A stretch of 49,858 bases of DNA from Alphaproteobacteria bacterium (GCA_030431485.1 JAUIIR010000028.1:1-49858), one strand, 5' to 3'; shown: positions 1-8,667, numbered from the stretch's first letter. Notes: generated by a model not told the origin, from the letters alone. Translations and numbers: made by a program.

Positions 1-462
1 CGCATTCAGCATGTCGAGAATGCGGTAAAGGGCCTGCTCCAGACAGAGGGCTTCTCCGACATTCCAGTGTTGTTCAAGCGTCCGGCCGAAACGCTGCGAT
101 GGTACCTGTGGCATGGGAAAGTCATGAAGGCCACGACCAGTCTGCAATGGTTGATGGTCGATTGCGCTCGGTTGACGGCAGATGATCGCTGGGGTGGCAG
201 AAGCCGCCGGACAGGTGCAAGCTCGGTGTTTCCTACCTTGCGAACAACATGGACCGCCTGACCGATTATGGTCGGCGGTACCGCACCGTTCTTCCCATCT
301 CTTCATCCCGGGCCGAGGGCTGCGTGGACAACATCGGAAACACCCGCATGGTAAAGCGCCGCCGCATGAGATGGTCACCCAAGGGAGCACATCGCGTGGC
401 CGTCGTCCGTGCTGCCGTTCTCGATGGTCGGCTAACCGCCGCCTACCAAAGAGCCGCGTGAC
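1..462 (+). pseudogene. Broken transposase, C-terminal part
   Basis: This is the 3' part of a transposase, cut by the window edge and interrupted by at least one frameshift. Frame 1 reads RIQHVENAVKGLL and then FKRPAETLRWYLWHGKVMKA from base 1 to about 170. The rest (LGVSYLANNMDRLTDYGRRY, then LPISSSRAEGCVDN and RRRMRWSPKGAHRVAVVRAA) is in frame 3 and ends with TGA at about 460-462. The closing pattern (SSS.AE..V, R..RRRMRW, GAH, VR..VL.G.L) resembles the C-terminus of ISKra4-like transposases. That family name is from memory and should be treated as tentative. Because the two parts lie in different frames, no full-length product can be made. It marks the left side of the window as a mobile-element scar. 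Confidence 0.6.
393..455 (+). repeat. Transposase tail, copy A of a direct repeat
   Basis: This roughly 62-bp stretch encodes the end of the broken transposase (RVAVVRAAVLDGRLTAAYQ). It recurs with about a dozen mismatches 236 bp downstream at 629-690. Confidence 0.6.
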
Positions 463-628
463 CTCCAACGACCCCCACATTTCGCCCACTCCCGTGACAC
501 CTACCGCCACGCCCGATCCAATGCCTTTGAGCTTTGGGCTGAATATGCCCATGAGTTGAGCGCGTGAAATCAAACTACTTCTTTTGCCCTGCGGGCCGCC
601 GGAAAAAACAAGGCAATGCCCAGACCAC

Positions 629-690
629 CGCGTGGCTATTGTCCGAGCCGCCGTTCTCAACGGTCGGCTAACCAGCCCTACCAAAAAGCA
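629..690 (+). repeat. Transposase tail, copy B of a direct repeat
   Basis: This is a second, diverged copy of the transposase 3' end. Read in frame it gives RVAIVRAAVLNGRLTSPTKK and then a TAA stop. Similarity to copy A (393-455) stops just upstream of 629, so only the tail of a second element remains. No other gene is seen in 463-781; apart from this repeat the stretch is featureless. Confidence 0.6.
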
Positions 691-781
691 ATAACATGAC
701 CCGCTAAGTTTTGACCACTCCCAGTTTTTCCGCAGGTGTCGACGTCAGGCAGATCACGGGTCTATGTGTCAGTATCAAGAG

Positions 782-1582
782 CTATGCTCCCGCAGCAGGG
801 TCTGGCAGGCATTCGGACAGGATATCCTGCAAAAGCTTTTGAGCGTGCGGATCTTCGACCTGGATACCATCACTGATACCTGCTGCGCTCGAAAGTGCCC
901 GCAACCTGGCGAGGCTGTTCTTAAGATGACTGCGCATAGCCTCCCTTGCCGCGACCGGATTTTGCTCCTCGATGGCAACCACAATTGCTTCATGCTCGTC
1001 ATGAATGCGCTCGTAGTAGCTGTCCTTCAGCTGCTGCGAGACAAGCGTGCTGAGGCGGTATCGCGGCACGATGATTTTTTGAAGAAAGCTGAGAAAGCTA
1101 TAAAAGAACGGGTTGCCTGAAGCTTTGGCAATGATGAGATGAAAGGCGAAATCATAATGTATCTCGACGGTATCCGGGTCGGAATGCTGTGAATCGACAC
1201 GCTCCATTTCCTTTCGTATTCTGTCTGCATCCTCCTGAGACCGCCGTTTAGCGCAAAGCGCCGCTGCCTCCACTTCGACGCTCAACCGCAACTCGAGAAG
1301 AGAGATCGTCTCCGGCAGCGCCTCTAGGGCGTCTTCGTCTATTTCGAATTTCTGCGATGGCATTTTTTCGGCGACAAACATGCCGCGGCCCTGTTCTGAG
1401 ATAAGTAGACCATCTGAGCGCAGCCTGGCGACGGCTTCGCGAACGACGGTTCGGCTCACTTCGTATCGATCACACAGATCGGCTTCGGTTGGAAGCTTAT
1501 CCCCCGGCGTCAGAAGCCCGCCGGTTATCTTTTGCGCAAGGTCCTCGGCAACCTGTGTGGAAAGCGTCTTTCTACGTGCCAT
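782..1582 (-). CDS. GntR/FadR-family transcriptional regulator
   Basis: This is a DNA-binding regulator of 266 aa. An N-terminal GntR winged helix-turn-helix (about residues 6-72, with PTEADLCDRYEVSRTVVREA as recognition region and EQGRGMFV as wing) is followed by an all-helical FCD effector domain. FCD-type GntR proteins usually sense a small carboxylate such as a sugar acid or 2-keto acid and repress catabolic operons. The start chosen is the ATG at 1582 (MARRKTLSTQ), which begins at the conserved HTH. An in-frame ATG at 1618 would add 12 residues but has no visible ribosome site. The gene points away from the aldolase-hyuAB operon, whose promoter region carries a GntR-like palindrome at 2093-2111, so that operon is its likely target. 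Transposase debris now separates the two. Confidence 0.9.
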   Translation of the reverse strand: MARRKTLSTQVAEDLAQKITGGLLTPGDKLPTEADLCDRYEVSRTVVREAVARLRSDGLLISEQGRGMFVAEKMPSQKFEIDEDALEALPETISLLELRLSVEVEAAALCAKRRSQEDADRIRKEMERVDSQHSDPDTVEIHYDFAFHLIIAKASGNPFFYSFLSFLQKIIVPRYRLSTLVSQQLKDSYYERIHDEHEAIVVAIEEQNPVAAREAMRSHLKNSLARLRALSSAAGISDGIQVEDPHAQKLLQDILSECLPDPAAGA

Positions 1583-1784
1583 GTTCGGGATTAATACCTC
1601 GTTTTTCTTGCGCAGCATTCAATGCCATCATTTAGGGATTTGCTGAAGTGTTTTCCGTCATATACACGAATTCATTGGTGTTCCGCGCCTGAAACAGGAT
1701 CGTCAACGCGGCACCGTCGCGGCATGATCAGCAGAAGAGATGTCTCGACATCTGCTGTTAGTTTGGCCTGTCAAGCGCGATGAG

Positions 1785-1862
1785 CTTCACGCGCTGCTGA
1801 CCAAACGCAACATGCAGCGCAGACTTTTTTGGCGGGCAGATATTGTGCTGGCGACGATAGAC
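1785..1862 (+). other. Possible IS630-type transposase N-terminal scrap
   Basis: One frame reads TKRNMQRRLFWRADIVLAT, which resembles the opening of IS630-type transposases (R.VWRA.IVLAT). It is too short for a firm call. It lies directly before the IS3-like remnant, as if old elements were stacked here. Confidence 0.3.
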
Positions 1863-1876
1863 TGTCGATCTTCGCC

Positions 1877-2036
1877 GACAGCCTTCTCGACCGTGACTTC
1901 AACACCGACCCTCCGAACGAGAAGTCGCTGGCTTACTTCACCAACATCTAGACTGCGGAGGCCTGGCTCTCGGTCTCGGTCGTGCTCGACCTCTTTTCCC
2001 AGCGCATTGTCGTTTGGTCAATGAAGGCGGTCTTCA
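1877..2036 (+). pseudogene. IS3-family transposase (integrase core) remnant
   Basis: The frame reads DSLLDRDFNTDPPNEKSLAY and FTNI, then a TAG stop, then TAEAWLSVSVVLDLFSQRIV and VWSMKA. This matches the start of the DDE integrase core of IS3-family OrfB (typically NRDF.A..PN..W.TDITYI.TAEGWLYLAVVLDLFSR.VVGW.M). The first catalytic Asp (TDIT) is replaced (AYFT) and an in-frame stop interrupts the core, so it is dead. The open frame from 1982 runs on by chance into the aldolase gene but should not be read as its N-terminus. The rest of 1583-2152 holds no intact gene. Confidence 0.7.
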
Positions 2037-2092
2037 TGAATTCGTTCGCCTTTTCCGAGTCTTTCGAGAAACACCGAGGTTTACCTTTAATA

Positions 2093-2111
2093 TATGATGT
2101 CATACATCATA
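2093..2111. promoter_or_regulatory. Perfect palindrome, probable GntR operator
   Basis: TATGATGT-CAT-ACATCATA is an exact 8-3-8 inverted repeat located 42 bp upstream of the aldolase start. Its size and AT-rich dyad fit a GntR/FadR-type operator, most likely for the regulator encoded at 782-1582. A weak -35-like TTTACC at 2080-2085 would place the -10 inside the palindrome, consistent with repression. The binding partner is inferred. Confidence 0.6.
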
Positions 2112-2152
2112 CAAATACACGCATCGGTTCAGTTCAATTTCCTGGAGGCGCA

Positions 2153-2926
2153 ATGCAGGAGAGTCCAAATGTTCTGAAAGCCAACCTAATTTCCAAGCAG
2201 TTACAGCTGGGTATCTGGTGCTCGCTTGCAGGCGCATGCACCACCGAAGTCGTTGCTGGTGCTGGCTGTGATTGGGTGCTGATCGACGGTGAACACAGCC
2301 CGAACGACCTGCGGACCGTAATGGCGCAGCTCCAGGTTCTGGCCGCTTTCGCGACCGAGCCGGTGGTGCGGCTGCCCTCGGACGACACGAACCTGATCAA
2401 GCAGTTCGTGGATGCAGGCGCACGCAACTTGATGATCCCGAATGTACGCAATGCCGAGCAGGCCAGCCGCATCGTGGCGGCGACGCGCTATGCGCCCGAC
2501 GGCATCAGGGGCTTTTCGGTGGGGCACCGGGCGAACCAGTTCGGGCGGATCAAGGGTTACCACGAGGCGGCGCATCGCAACCAGCTCCTGACGCTTCAGA
2601 TCGAGTGTGCCGAGGGCGTGCGCAACGCCGCCGAGATTGCCGCCGTCGATGGTGTGGATGCGCTCTTCGTCGGGCCCGGAGACCTGTCGACCAACCTCGG
2701 CGCGATGCACAACCCGAACGCGCCGCACGTGCAGGACGCCATCGCTTCCGTGCACGAAGCGGCAACCGAACAAGGAAAGAGCGCGGGCACACTCGCCTCC
2801 GTCAAGGTGGATGCGGATCGCTATATCGCGGATGGTTTCCGCGTGGTCGCGGTGGGGTCGGACCTCGGCATCCTGGCACGTGGCGCCGACGCGCTGATGT
2901 CAAGTTTTGGGAAGGCGCAGGCATGA
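2153..2926 (+). CDS. HpcH/HpaI-family class II aldolase
   Basis: This is a 257-aa metal-dependent aldolase of the family that contains HpcH/HpaI, GarL and RhmA. These enzymes cleave 2-keto-3-deoxy or 4-hydroxy-2-oxo acids to pyruvate plus an aldehyde. Expected active-site residues are visible: H48 in IDGEHSPND, R73 in VVRLPS, E151 in QIECAEG and D177 in FVGPGDLS. The start is the ATG at 2153, preceded by a clear GGAGG at 2144-2148. The longer open frame from 1982 is an artefact of transposase debris. The stop overlaps the hyuA start as ATGA, so the two are translationally coupled. The substrate cannot be named from sequence; hydantoinase-type and uronate-dehydrogenase-like neighbours suggest a keto-acid or sugar-acid intermediate. 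Confidence 0.9.
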   Translation: MQESPNVLKANLISKQLQLGIWCSLAGACTTEVVAGAGCDWVLIDGEHSPNDLRTVMAQLQVLAAFATEPVVRLPSDDTNLIKQFVDAGARNLMIPNVRNAEQASRIVAATRYAPDGIRGFSVGHRANQFGRIKGYHEAAHRNQLLTLQIECAEGVRNAAEIAAVDGVDALFVGPGDLSTNLGAMHNPNAPHVQDAIASVHEAATEQGKSAGTLASVKVDADRYIADGFRVVAVGSDLGILARGADALMSSFGKAQA

Positions 2927-5007
2927 CACATGACGGCAAACCGGTTCGGCTGGGCGTCGACATCGGCGGCACCTTCACCGACGTCGCGATGGAGATCGGC
3001 GAAGAGCTGTTCTCGACAAAGCTCCTGACCAACTATTCCGCGCCCGAGCAGGCGATCTTGGATGGCGTACTTCGCGTTGCAAAGAATGCTGGTATCGAGC
3101 TCGGCGCCATAGACATCGTCATCCACGGCACGACGCTGGCGACCAACGCGCTGATCGAGCGCCGCGGGGCCAAGACTGCCTTCCTGACCTCGAAAGGGTT
3201 TCGGGACGTCATCGAGATGCGCACTGAAAACCGGTTCGAGCAATACGACTTGAACATCGTCCTTCCCGCGCCCCTCATCGCTCGTGATGCGCGCTTCATT
3301 GCAGCTGGCCGGATTGGCGCATCTGGCCGCGAGCTGGAGGCATTGGACGAGGCAGCTGTCATGACTTTCGCCAAACACGTGGCGGCCGAAGGCTATGAGA
3401 GTGTCGCCATCGGCTTCATGCACTCCTACGTCAACCCAGCGCATGAAATTCGAGCCCGGGACATCGTTGCAGAGAACGCGCCAGGCGTCAGCATTTCGAT
3501 CTCGTCTGAGGTTTCGCCCCAGATGCGCGAGTTTGAACGGTTCAACACGGTCTGCTCGAACGCTTTCGTCAAGCCGCTGATGGAAAGCTATTTGAACCGG
3601 CTGGTGGACAGTCTGCATGGAATTGGTGCTACCTGCCCGGTCTTTATGATCCATTCAGGCGGCGGGTTGATCTCGGTCGAAACTGCGGCCGCCTTCCCGG
3701 TGCGGCTCCTTGAATCCGGACCCGCTGGCGGAGCGATCTATGCCGCCGACGTCGCGGCGCGGCACGGGCTGCGCAAGATCTTGTCCTACGACATGGGCGG
3801 CACCACGGCCAAGATCTGCCTGATCGAAGATTTCTCACCTAAGACTGCACGCACCTTCGAGGTTGCACGCAATTATCGTTTCAAAAAAGGCTCAGGTATG
3901 CCGATTTCGATCCCGGTGATCGAGATGGTGGAAATCGGGGCAGGGGGCGGCTCACTCGCCCATGTGGACGGGATGCGCCAGATCCGGGTCGGCCCGGAAA
4001 GTGCGGGTTCCGAACCCGGTCCGGCCTGCTACGGACGCGGTGGCAATCGACCCGCAGTGACCGATGCCGATCTGGTCCTTGGCAAGCTCGATCCGGACAA
4101 TTTCGCCGGCGGTGACATCGCGCTCTCCGCCGAGAGTTCCGAGCACGCGCTGTTGGCCGAAGTCGGCAATAGGCTCGCAATGGATGCACGGCATGCGGCC
4201 GTCGGGGTAATCGAGATGGTCGATGAGAACATGACAGCCGCGGCGCGTGTGCATGCGGTCGAGAATGGTAAAGAACTTGGCGAGTTCACCATGATCGCCT
4301 ATGGCGGCGCGGCACCGCTGCACGCCAACCGCCTGTGCGAGAAGCTTGGCATCGACGCTTTGCTGGTGCCTCCGGGGGCAGGCGTCGGTTCGGCCATCGG
4401 GTTTCTGCGGGCACCCTTCGGTTACGAAGCGGTGCGCGGGGCCTATCTTCGCCTTAGCCAGTTCGACAAAGGCTGGGTCTCGGACGTGTTGGAGGGTCTT
4501 GAGCGCGAGGCCGTCGCCGTTGCGCGGGCAGGGGCCCGGGACGCAGAGCTTCTGATCGAACGCAAAGCATTCATGCGCTACGTCGGTCAAGGATGGGAGA
4601 TCCCAGTGGGCCTGCCCGGCACGGCTCTCGACGCGATGGGCCTCCGCTCCGCATTTGAGACCGAATACCGTCGTCTCTTCGGCCAACCGCTCGAAACGCT
4701 CGACGTTGAAGTTATGAATTGGTCCGTGAAGGCCGAATCCGTTTCTGCTCCTCGGCAGCCTGTCGAACGCGTCGCGGCCAAACACGAGGCACCGAGCGTC
4801 GGTAAGCGCCAGATATTCGATGCTCGCGAGGCCGGTTTCCTCGATGCTCAGATCGTCGAGCGCGCCGACATGCGCACTGGCAGCATGGTTAACGGCCCTG
4901 CCGCCATCGTCGAAGCCGAGACCACCACCATTGTGACTGCGGGTTACGCTGCGACGCTTCAGGCCGATGGCTGCCTTCTCGTCCAGCGCAAGGAGACCGC
5001 GCAATGA
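2923..5007 (+). CDS. hyuA: Hydantoinase/oxoprolinase A subunit (HyuA-like)
   Basis: This 694-aa protein is an ASKHA-fold ATPase subunit of the N-methylhydantoinase / 5-oxoprolinase / acetone- and acetophenone-carboxylase family. The phosphate-binding motif GVDIGGTFTDV lies at residues 11-21. HGTTLATNALIERRGAKTA, LESGPAGGA and YDMGGTTAKICLIEDF follow, and a C-terminal EAETTTIV block completes a normal family length. The start is the ATG at 2923, overlapping the aldolase stop with GGAAGG upstream. A longer frame from 2605 merely shadows the aldolase. It pairs with HyuB next door, coupled by another ATGA. The family activates amides or ketones using ATP. The exact substrate is unknown; N-methylhydantoin is one option, since sarcosine-handling genes lie in the same window. 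Confidence 0.92.
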   Translation: MTHDGKPVRLGVDIGGTFTDVAMEIGEELFSTKLLTNYSAPEQAILDGVLRVAKNAGIELGAIDIVIHGTTLATNALIERRGAKTAFLTSKGFRDVIEMRTENRFEQYDLNIVLPAPLIARDARFIAAGRIGASGRELEALDEAAVMTFAKHVAAEGYESVAIGFMHSYVNPAHEIRARDIVAENAPGVSISISSEVSPQMREFERFNTVCSNAFVKPLMESYLNRLVDSLHGIGATCPVFMIHSGGGLISVETAAAFPVRLLESGPAGGAIYAADVAARHGLRKILSYDMGGTTAKICLIEDFSPKTARTFEVARNYRFKKGSGMPISIPVIEMVEIGAGGGSLAHVDGMRQIRVGPESAGSEPGPACYGRGGNRPAVTDADLVLGKLDPDNFAGGDIALSAESSEHALLAEVGNRLAMDARHAAVGVIEMVDENMTAAARVHAVENGKELGEFTMIAYGGAAPLHANRLCEKLGIDALLVPPGAGVGSAIGFLRAPFGYEAVRGAYLRLSQFDKGWVSDVLEGLEREAVAVARAGARDAELLIERKAFMRYVGQGWEIPVGLPGTALDAMGLRSAFETEYRRLFGQPLETLDVEVMNWSVKAESVSAPRQPVERVAAKHEAPSVGKRQIFDAREAGFLDAQIVERADMRTGSMVNGPAAIVEAETTTIVTAGYAATLQADGCLLVQRKETAQ

Positions 5008-6650
5008 GGACGGATTTCTCGAAGGTCCACTTTCAGATAATGTGGAACCGGTTGATCTCGGTCGTCGAGGAACAGGCGCTGACCCTGGTGCGCACGGCCT
5101 TCTCGACCTCGGTTCGCGAGTCTGGCGACCTGTCGGCCGGCGTGTTCGACAGTGACGGGCACATGCTGGCTCAGGCCGTCACCGGCACGCCCGGCCATGT
5201 CAACGCCATGGCGGTTGCCGTGAAGAACTTCATCGAGGTGATCGGTGAGGACAATATCGCAGAGGGCGACGTCTACATTACCAACGATCCCTGGCGCGGG
5301 ACCGGACACCTCTTGGATTTCACCTTCGTTACGCCCTCGTTCCGTGACAGTCGGCTGGTGGGGTACTTCGCTTGCACTGCGCATGTGGTTGACGTGGGGG
5401 GCCGCGGCTTCGGGCCGGATGCGAACGAGGTCTACGAGGAGGGGATCTTCATCCCGATCATGCGCTTCGCCGACAAGGGCAGGCTGAACCACGAGTTGAT
5501 CAATATCGTACGCCACAACGTACGTGAGGCCGACCAGGTGATTGGCGACCTGCATTCGCTTGCCGCCTGCAACGAGATCGGCCACCGACGCCTGATGGGC
5601 ATGATGGACGAGTTCGAACTCTCCTCTCTCGAAGCGCTACGCGATTTCATCTTCGAAAACAGTCGTCTGGCCACGCTCGAGAAACTGGCAGCGTTGCCGC
5701 AAGGCTCGTGGGGCAATGACATGACTGTCGATGGCTACGACGCTCCGGTGTACCTTAAGGTGCGGCTCGATATCTCGTCCGAAGGGGTGCACGCGGACTT
5801 CGAAGGAACGTCCAGGCAGAGCAGCCTCGGTATCAACGTTCCCTTGATCTACACCAAGGCCTATTGTGGCTACGGGCTGAAATGCGCGCTCGCGCCGGAG
5901 ATCCCCAACAACCACGCGTCGCTGGAGCCGTTCACGGTCTCGGCGCCTGAGGGTTGTATTCTGAACGCCCAGCACCCGGCTCCAGTTGCTGTGCGCCATG
6001 TACTGGGCCACTTCATCCCCGACACTGTCCTTGGGGCGTTGTCGAAATTTCTGCCGGATGTGGCACCGGCTGAAGGAGCCGGGGCGCTTTGGAACGTGCA
6101 GATATCAGCCCGACCGGTTGCCGGCACCCAGGCCGCGCCGGGCGAGCGGCTGCAATCGGCGGAGATGCTGATGTTCAACTCTGGCGGATCAGGTGCTCGA
6201 CCCACACTGGACGGTCTGAACGCGACAGCATTCCCCTCGGGGGTACACGCCATGTCGGTCGAGGCGACCGAACAGTCCGGCCCAATCATCGTCTGGCGCA
6301 AGGAGTTGCGCGAAGGGTCCGGCGGGGCGGGCCAATTTCGCGGCGGGCTGGGGCAGGTGATCGAGATTGCCGCCGACGACGGTCACGAATTCTGGATCAA
6401 GGCAATGTTTGACCGGGTCGAGCACCCCGCGCGAGGCCGCCAGGGTGGCGAGGACGGCATGCCCGGCATAGTCCGGCTCGACGACGGAACTGTAATGAAA
6501 GCGAAAGGCCGACAGAAGGTGCCAGCCGGTCGCAGGTTGGTGCTCAAACTTCCGGGCGGTGGCGGTTTCGGCAATCCGGCTGAACGGTCGGCAGAGGATC
6601 GCGCCCGCGACCTGCGCCTCGGCTACATCGGAAAGGATGAGGACAAATGA
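5004..6650 (+). CDS. hyuB: Hydantoinase/oxoprolinase B subunit (HyuB-like)
   Basis: This 548-aa protein is the partner of HyuA and belongs to the hydantoinase B family. Typical blocks are VRTAFSTSVRESGDLSAGVF near residue 30, TGTPGHVNAM, the metal-site-like ITNDPWRGTGHLLDFT, and the closing LKLPGGGGFGNPAER followed by ARDLRLGYI. In N-methylhydantoinases and related carboxylases this subunit carries the hydrolytic or condensing half of the reaction while HyuA uses ATP. Length and termini are normal. The ATG overlaps the hyuA stop (ATGA) behind an AAGGAG site. Its own stop overlaps the aminotransferase start in the same way, so aldolase-hyuA-hyuB-aminotransferase form one tightly coupled unit. 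Confidence 0.92.
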   Translation: MRTDFSKVHFQIMWNRLISVVEEQALTLVRTAFSTSVRESGDLSAGVFDSDGHMLAQAVTGTPGHVNAMAVAVKNFIEVIGEDNIAEGDVYITNDPWRGTGHLLDFTFVTPSFRDSRLVGYFACTAHVVDVGGRGFGPDANEVYEEGIFIPIMRFADKGRLNHELINIVRHNVREADQVIGDLHSLAACNEIGHRRLMGMMDEFELSSLEALRDFIFENSRLATLEKLAALPQGSWGNDMTVDGYDAPVYLKVRLDISSEGVHADFEGTSRQSSLGINVPLIYTKAYCGYGLKCALAPEIPNNHASLEPFTVSAPEGCILNAQHPAPVAVRHVLGHFIPDTVLGALSKFLPDVAPAEGAGALWNVQISARPVAGTQAAPGERLQSAEMLMFNSGGSGARPTLDGLNATAFPSGVHAMSVEATEQSGPIIVWRKELREGSGGAGQFRGGLGQVIEIAADDGHEFWIKAMFDRVEHPARGRQGGEDGMPGIVRLDDGTVMKAKGRQKVPAGRRLVLKLPGGGGFGNPAERSAEDRARDLRLGYIGKDEDK

Positions 6651-7848
6651 GCTTTGAAGCCACGCAGATCACGTTGATCAAACCCTCACCCGCGATCACG
6701 ATCTCGACCAAGGCCAAGGCGATGAAAGCGGCGGAGGCTCCGGTGATCGACCTGTCAATCGGCGTGCCCGACTTCGACACACCCGAGAACATCATCGAGG
6801 CCGCCTATGCTACGATGAAGCGGGGCGAGACCCGATATACCGCGCCCGACGGCACGCTAGCCCTGAAGGACGCGGTGATCGAGAAGTTTCACCGCGAGAA
6901 CGGAGTGACATTCAAGCGCGAGAACATCACGTGCGGCAACGGCGCCAAGCAGGTGATCTTCAATGCGCTGATGGCGACGCTGGAGCCCGGCGACGAGGTG
7001 CGGTGCCCGGGGCCCTATTGGGTATCCTACACCGACTGGGTGCTTCTTCTGGGCGGCACGCCCAAGGTCGTGGCCTGCGGCATCAAGGACGGGTTCAAGC
7101 TGACGCCCGAGCGGCTGGAAACCGCGATCTCCCCGCAGACTCGCTGGGTATTCCTCAACACGCCGTCGAACCCCTCCGGAGCGGCCTACAAATTGGCCGA
7201 ACTCAAGGCCCTCGGCGAGGTGCTGACGCGGCATCCAAGCGTGCTGATCCTGTCGGACGAGATTTACCAGCAGCTCTGGTATGCCGATGCGCCGTTCACC
7301 TATTCGGGGCGGCATGCCCGGAGCTGGCGGAGCGGACGGTGATCGTGAGCGGCGTGGCCAAGGCCTATGCCATGACCGGCTGGCGCATCGGCTATGCCGC
7401 CTGTGCGCCCGAGCTGGCCCGGGTGATGTCCAAGATCCAGTCGCAATCGACGTCGAACGCCTGTTCGATCAGTCACGCGGCGACTGTCGAGGCCCTGACC
7501 GTCCCGCAGGACTTCGTCGAAATGGCGCGTGCGGAATTTCGAGCGCGGCGGGATCTTGTCTTTGCCGGGTTGGCGAGCATGGACAGCTTGCGCTTCACAC
7601 TTCCGGACGGCGCCTTTTACGCCTTCCCGACGATCCATGGGCCGATCGGGCGCCGCACCCCGGATGGCGCCGTGATCGTCGATGACACCGCGTTCGCCGG
7701 ACATCTTCTGAGCGCAGGGCACATCGCATGCGTGCAAGGAGCCGTCTTCGGACTTTCTCCGGCGATCCGGCTTTCCTACGCCGCCTCGCGCGCCGAACTG
7801 ACCGAGGCGCTCGACCGCCTTGCCGCGGCTGTTGCCGCGCTGAACTGA
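6647..7848 (+). pseudogene. Class I/II PLP aminotransferase, frameshifted
   Basis: The two halves together would make an aspartate-aminotransferase-type enzyme of about 400 aa. The first frame (6647-7342) has IDLSIGVPDFDTPENI, NTPSNPSGAAY and the PLP-pyridine Asp in LSDEIYQQLWYADAPF. The rest, including the Schiff-base lysine in VSGVAKAYAMTGWRIGYA, is in the +1 frame and runs to 7848. Homologous reading switches at about 7301-7305, where one T appears to be missing from TATTCGGG (TATTTCGGG would restore YFGAACPELAER). As written, the product is 231 residues and lacks the catalytic lysine. The start overlaps the hyuB stop (ATGA). This could be a real recent mutation or a sequencing error; the downstream half shows no other decay. 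Confidence 0.85.
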
Positions 7849-7860
7849 AGGACAAGATTC

Positions 7861-8667
7861 ATGGCAAAACGATACACCCGCCTTCTGATAACTGGCGCCG
7901 CTGGGGTGCTCGGCACCGTTATGCGGCGCGAGCTGACCGACATCGCCGACACTCTGCGTCTCAGTGACCGAAAGCTGTTCGACGACCTTGCCGCGCATGA
8001 AGAGGCCGCGATTTGCGACCTGACAGATGCCGATGCGGTTCTCAAGATGACGCGCGATGTCGACGCGGTAGTGCATCTCGGCGGCGTCAGCAAAGAAAGC
8101 ACGTTCGACGCCATCCTCGAGGCAAACATCCGAGGCTTCTACAATCTCTACGAAGGCTGTCGGAAAAACGGCGTTAAGCGCGTTACCTGGGCTAGTTCAG
8201 TGCATGCGGTGGGCTTCTATCCGACCACGCAAGTGATTGATACCGACGTCCCCCTGCGGCCCGACAGCAACTATGGCCTCTCGAAAGCCTTCGGCGAAGC
8301 GACGGCGCAATATTACTGGGACAAGTTCGGGCTCGAGAGCGTTTCGGTCCGAGTCTATTCATCCTTCCCCAAGCCCAGCGATCGACGACAGCTGAACACC
8401 TATCTCAGTTTTCGTGACTGCGCCGAGGTCTTCAGGCGGTCGCTGCTGGCTCCTGTCGTGCGCCACACGGTCATCTATGGTGTTTCCGATAATTTGGTGA
8501 AATTCACCGACAACCGCAAGGCCGCGCATATCGGCTACAGCCCGCAGGACAGCTCCGAACCGTACCGAGCCAAGGTCGAGGCCGCGACGCCGCAACCCGA
8601 CATTAATGACCGTTTCATCGCCACCCATGGCGGCGGCTTTGCCGCGGCCGGCCATTTCGAGGACTAG
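7861..8667 (+). CDS. NAD-dependent SDR, uronate-dehydrogenase-like
   Basis: This 268-aa extended short-chain dehydrogenase has the NAD motif TGAAGVLG at residues 11-18, ICDLTD, a VDAVVHLGG block, the catalytic serine region WASSVHAVGF (110-119) and YGLSK (Y138, K142). The order, length and SSVHAVGFYP segment fit uronate dehydrogenases, which oxidise galacturonate or glucuronate to aldarolactones. A different sugar or hydroxy-acid substrate is possible. An AAGGA site precedes the ATG. It lies 12 bp after the frameshifted aminotransferase and is probably the last gene of the aldolase-hyuAB operon. A short inverted repeat (GGCCAT 8650-8655 with ATGGCC 8670-8675) spans the stop codon but lacks a T-run. 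Confidence 0.85.
   Translation: MAKRYTRLLITGAAGVLGTVMRRELTDIADTLRLSDRKLFDDLAAHEEAAICDLTDADAVLKMTRDVDAVVHLGGVSKESTFDAILEANIRGFYNLYEGCRKNGVKRVTWASSVHAVGFYPTTQVIDTDVPLRPDSNYGLSKAFGEATAQYYWDKFGLESVSVRVYSSFPKPSDRRQLNTYLSFRDCAEVFRRSLLAPVVRHTVIYGVSDNLVKFTDNRKAAHIGYSPQDSSEPYRAKVEAATPQPDINDRFIATHGGGFAAAGHFED

Noticed and set aside
1982..2152. N-terminal extension of the aldolase frame to 1982
   Set aside because: The extension encodes IS3 transposase sequence and promoter DNA including the palindrome; a strong GGAGG and conserved N-terminus place the start at 2153.
2605..2922. 106-residue extension of HyuA
   Set aside because: It only shadows the aldolase gene in another frame; the ATG at 2923 overlaps the aldolase stop and starts right before the ATP motif.
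3952..5004. 350-aa minus-strand open frame
   Set aside because: It is fully antisense to hyuA, with no family motif and no ribosome site; typical of high-GC third-position bias.
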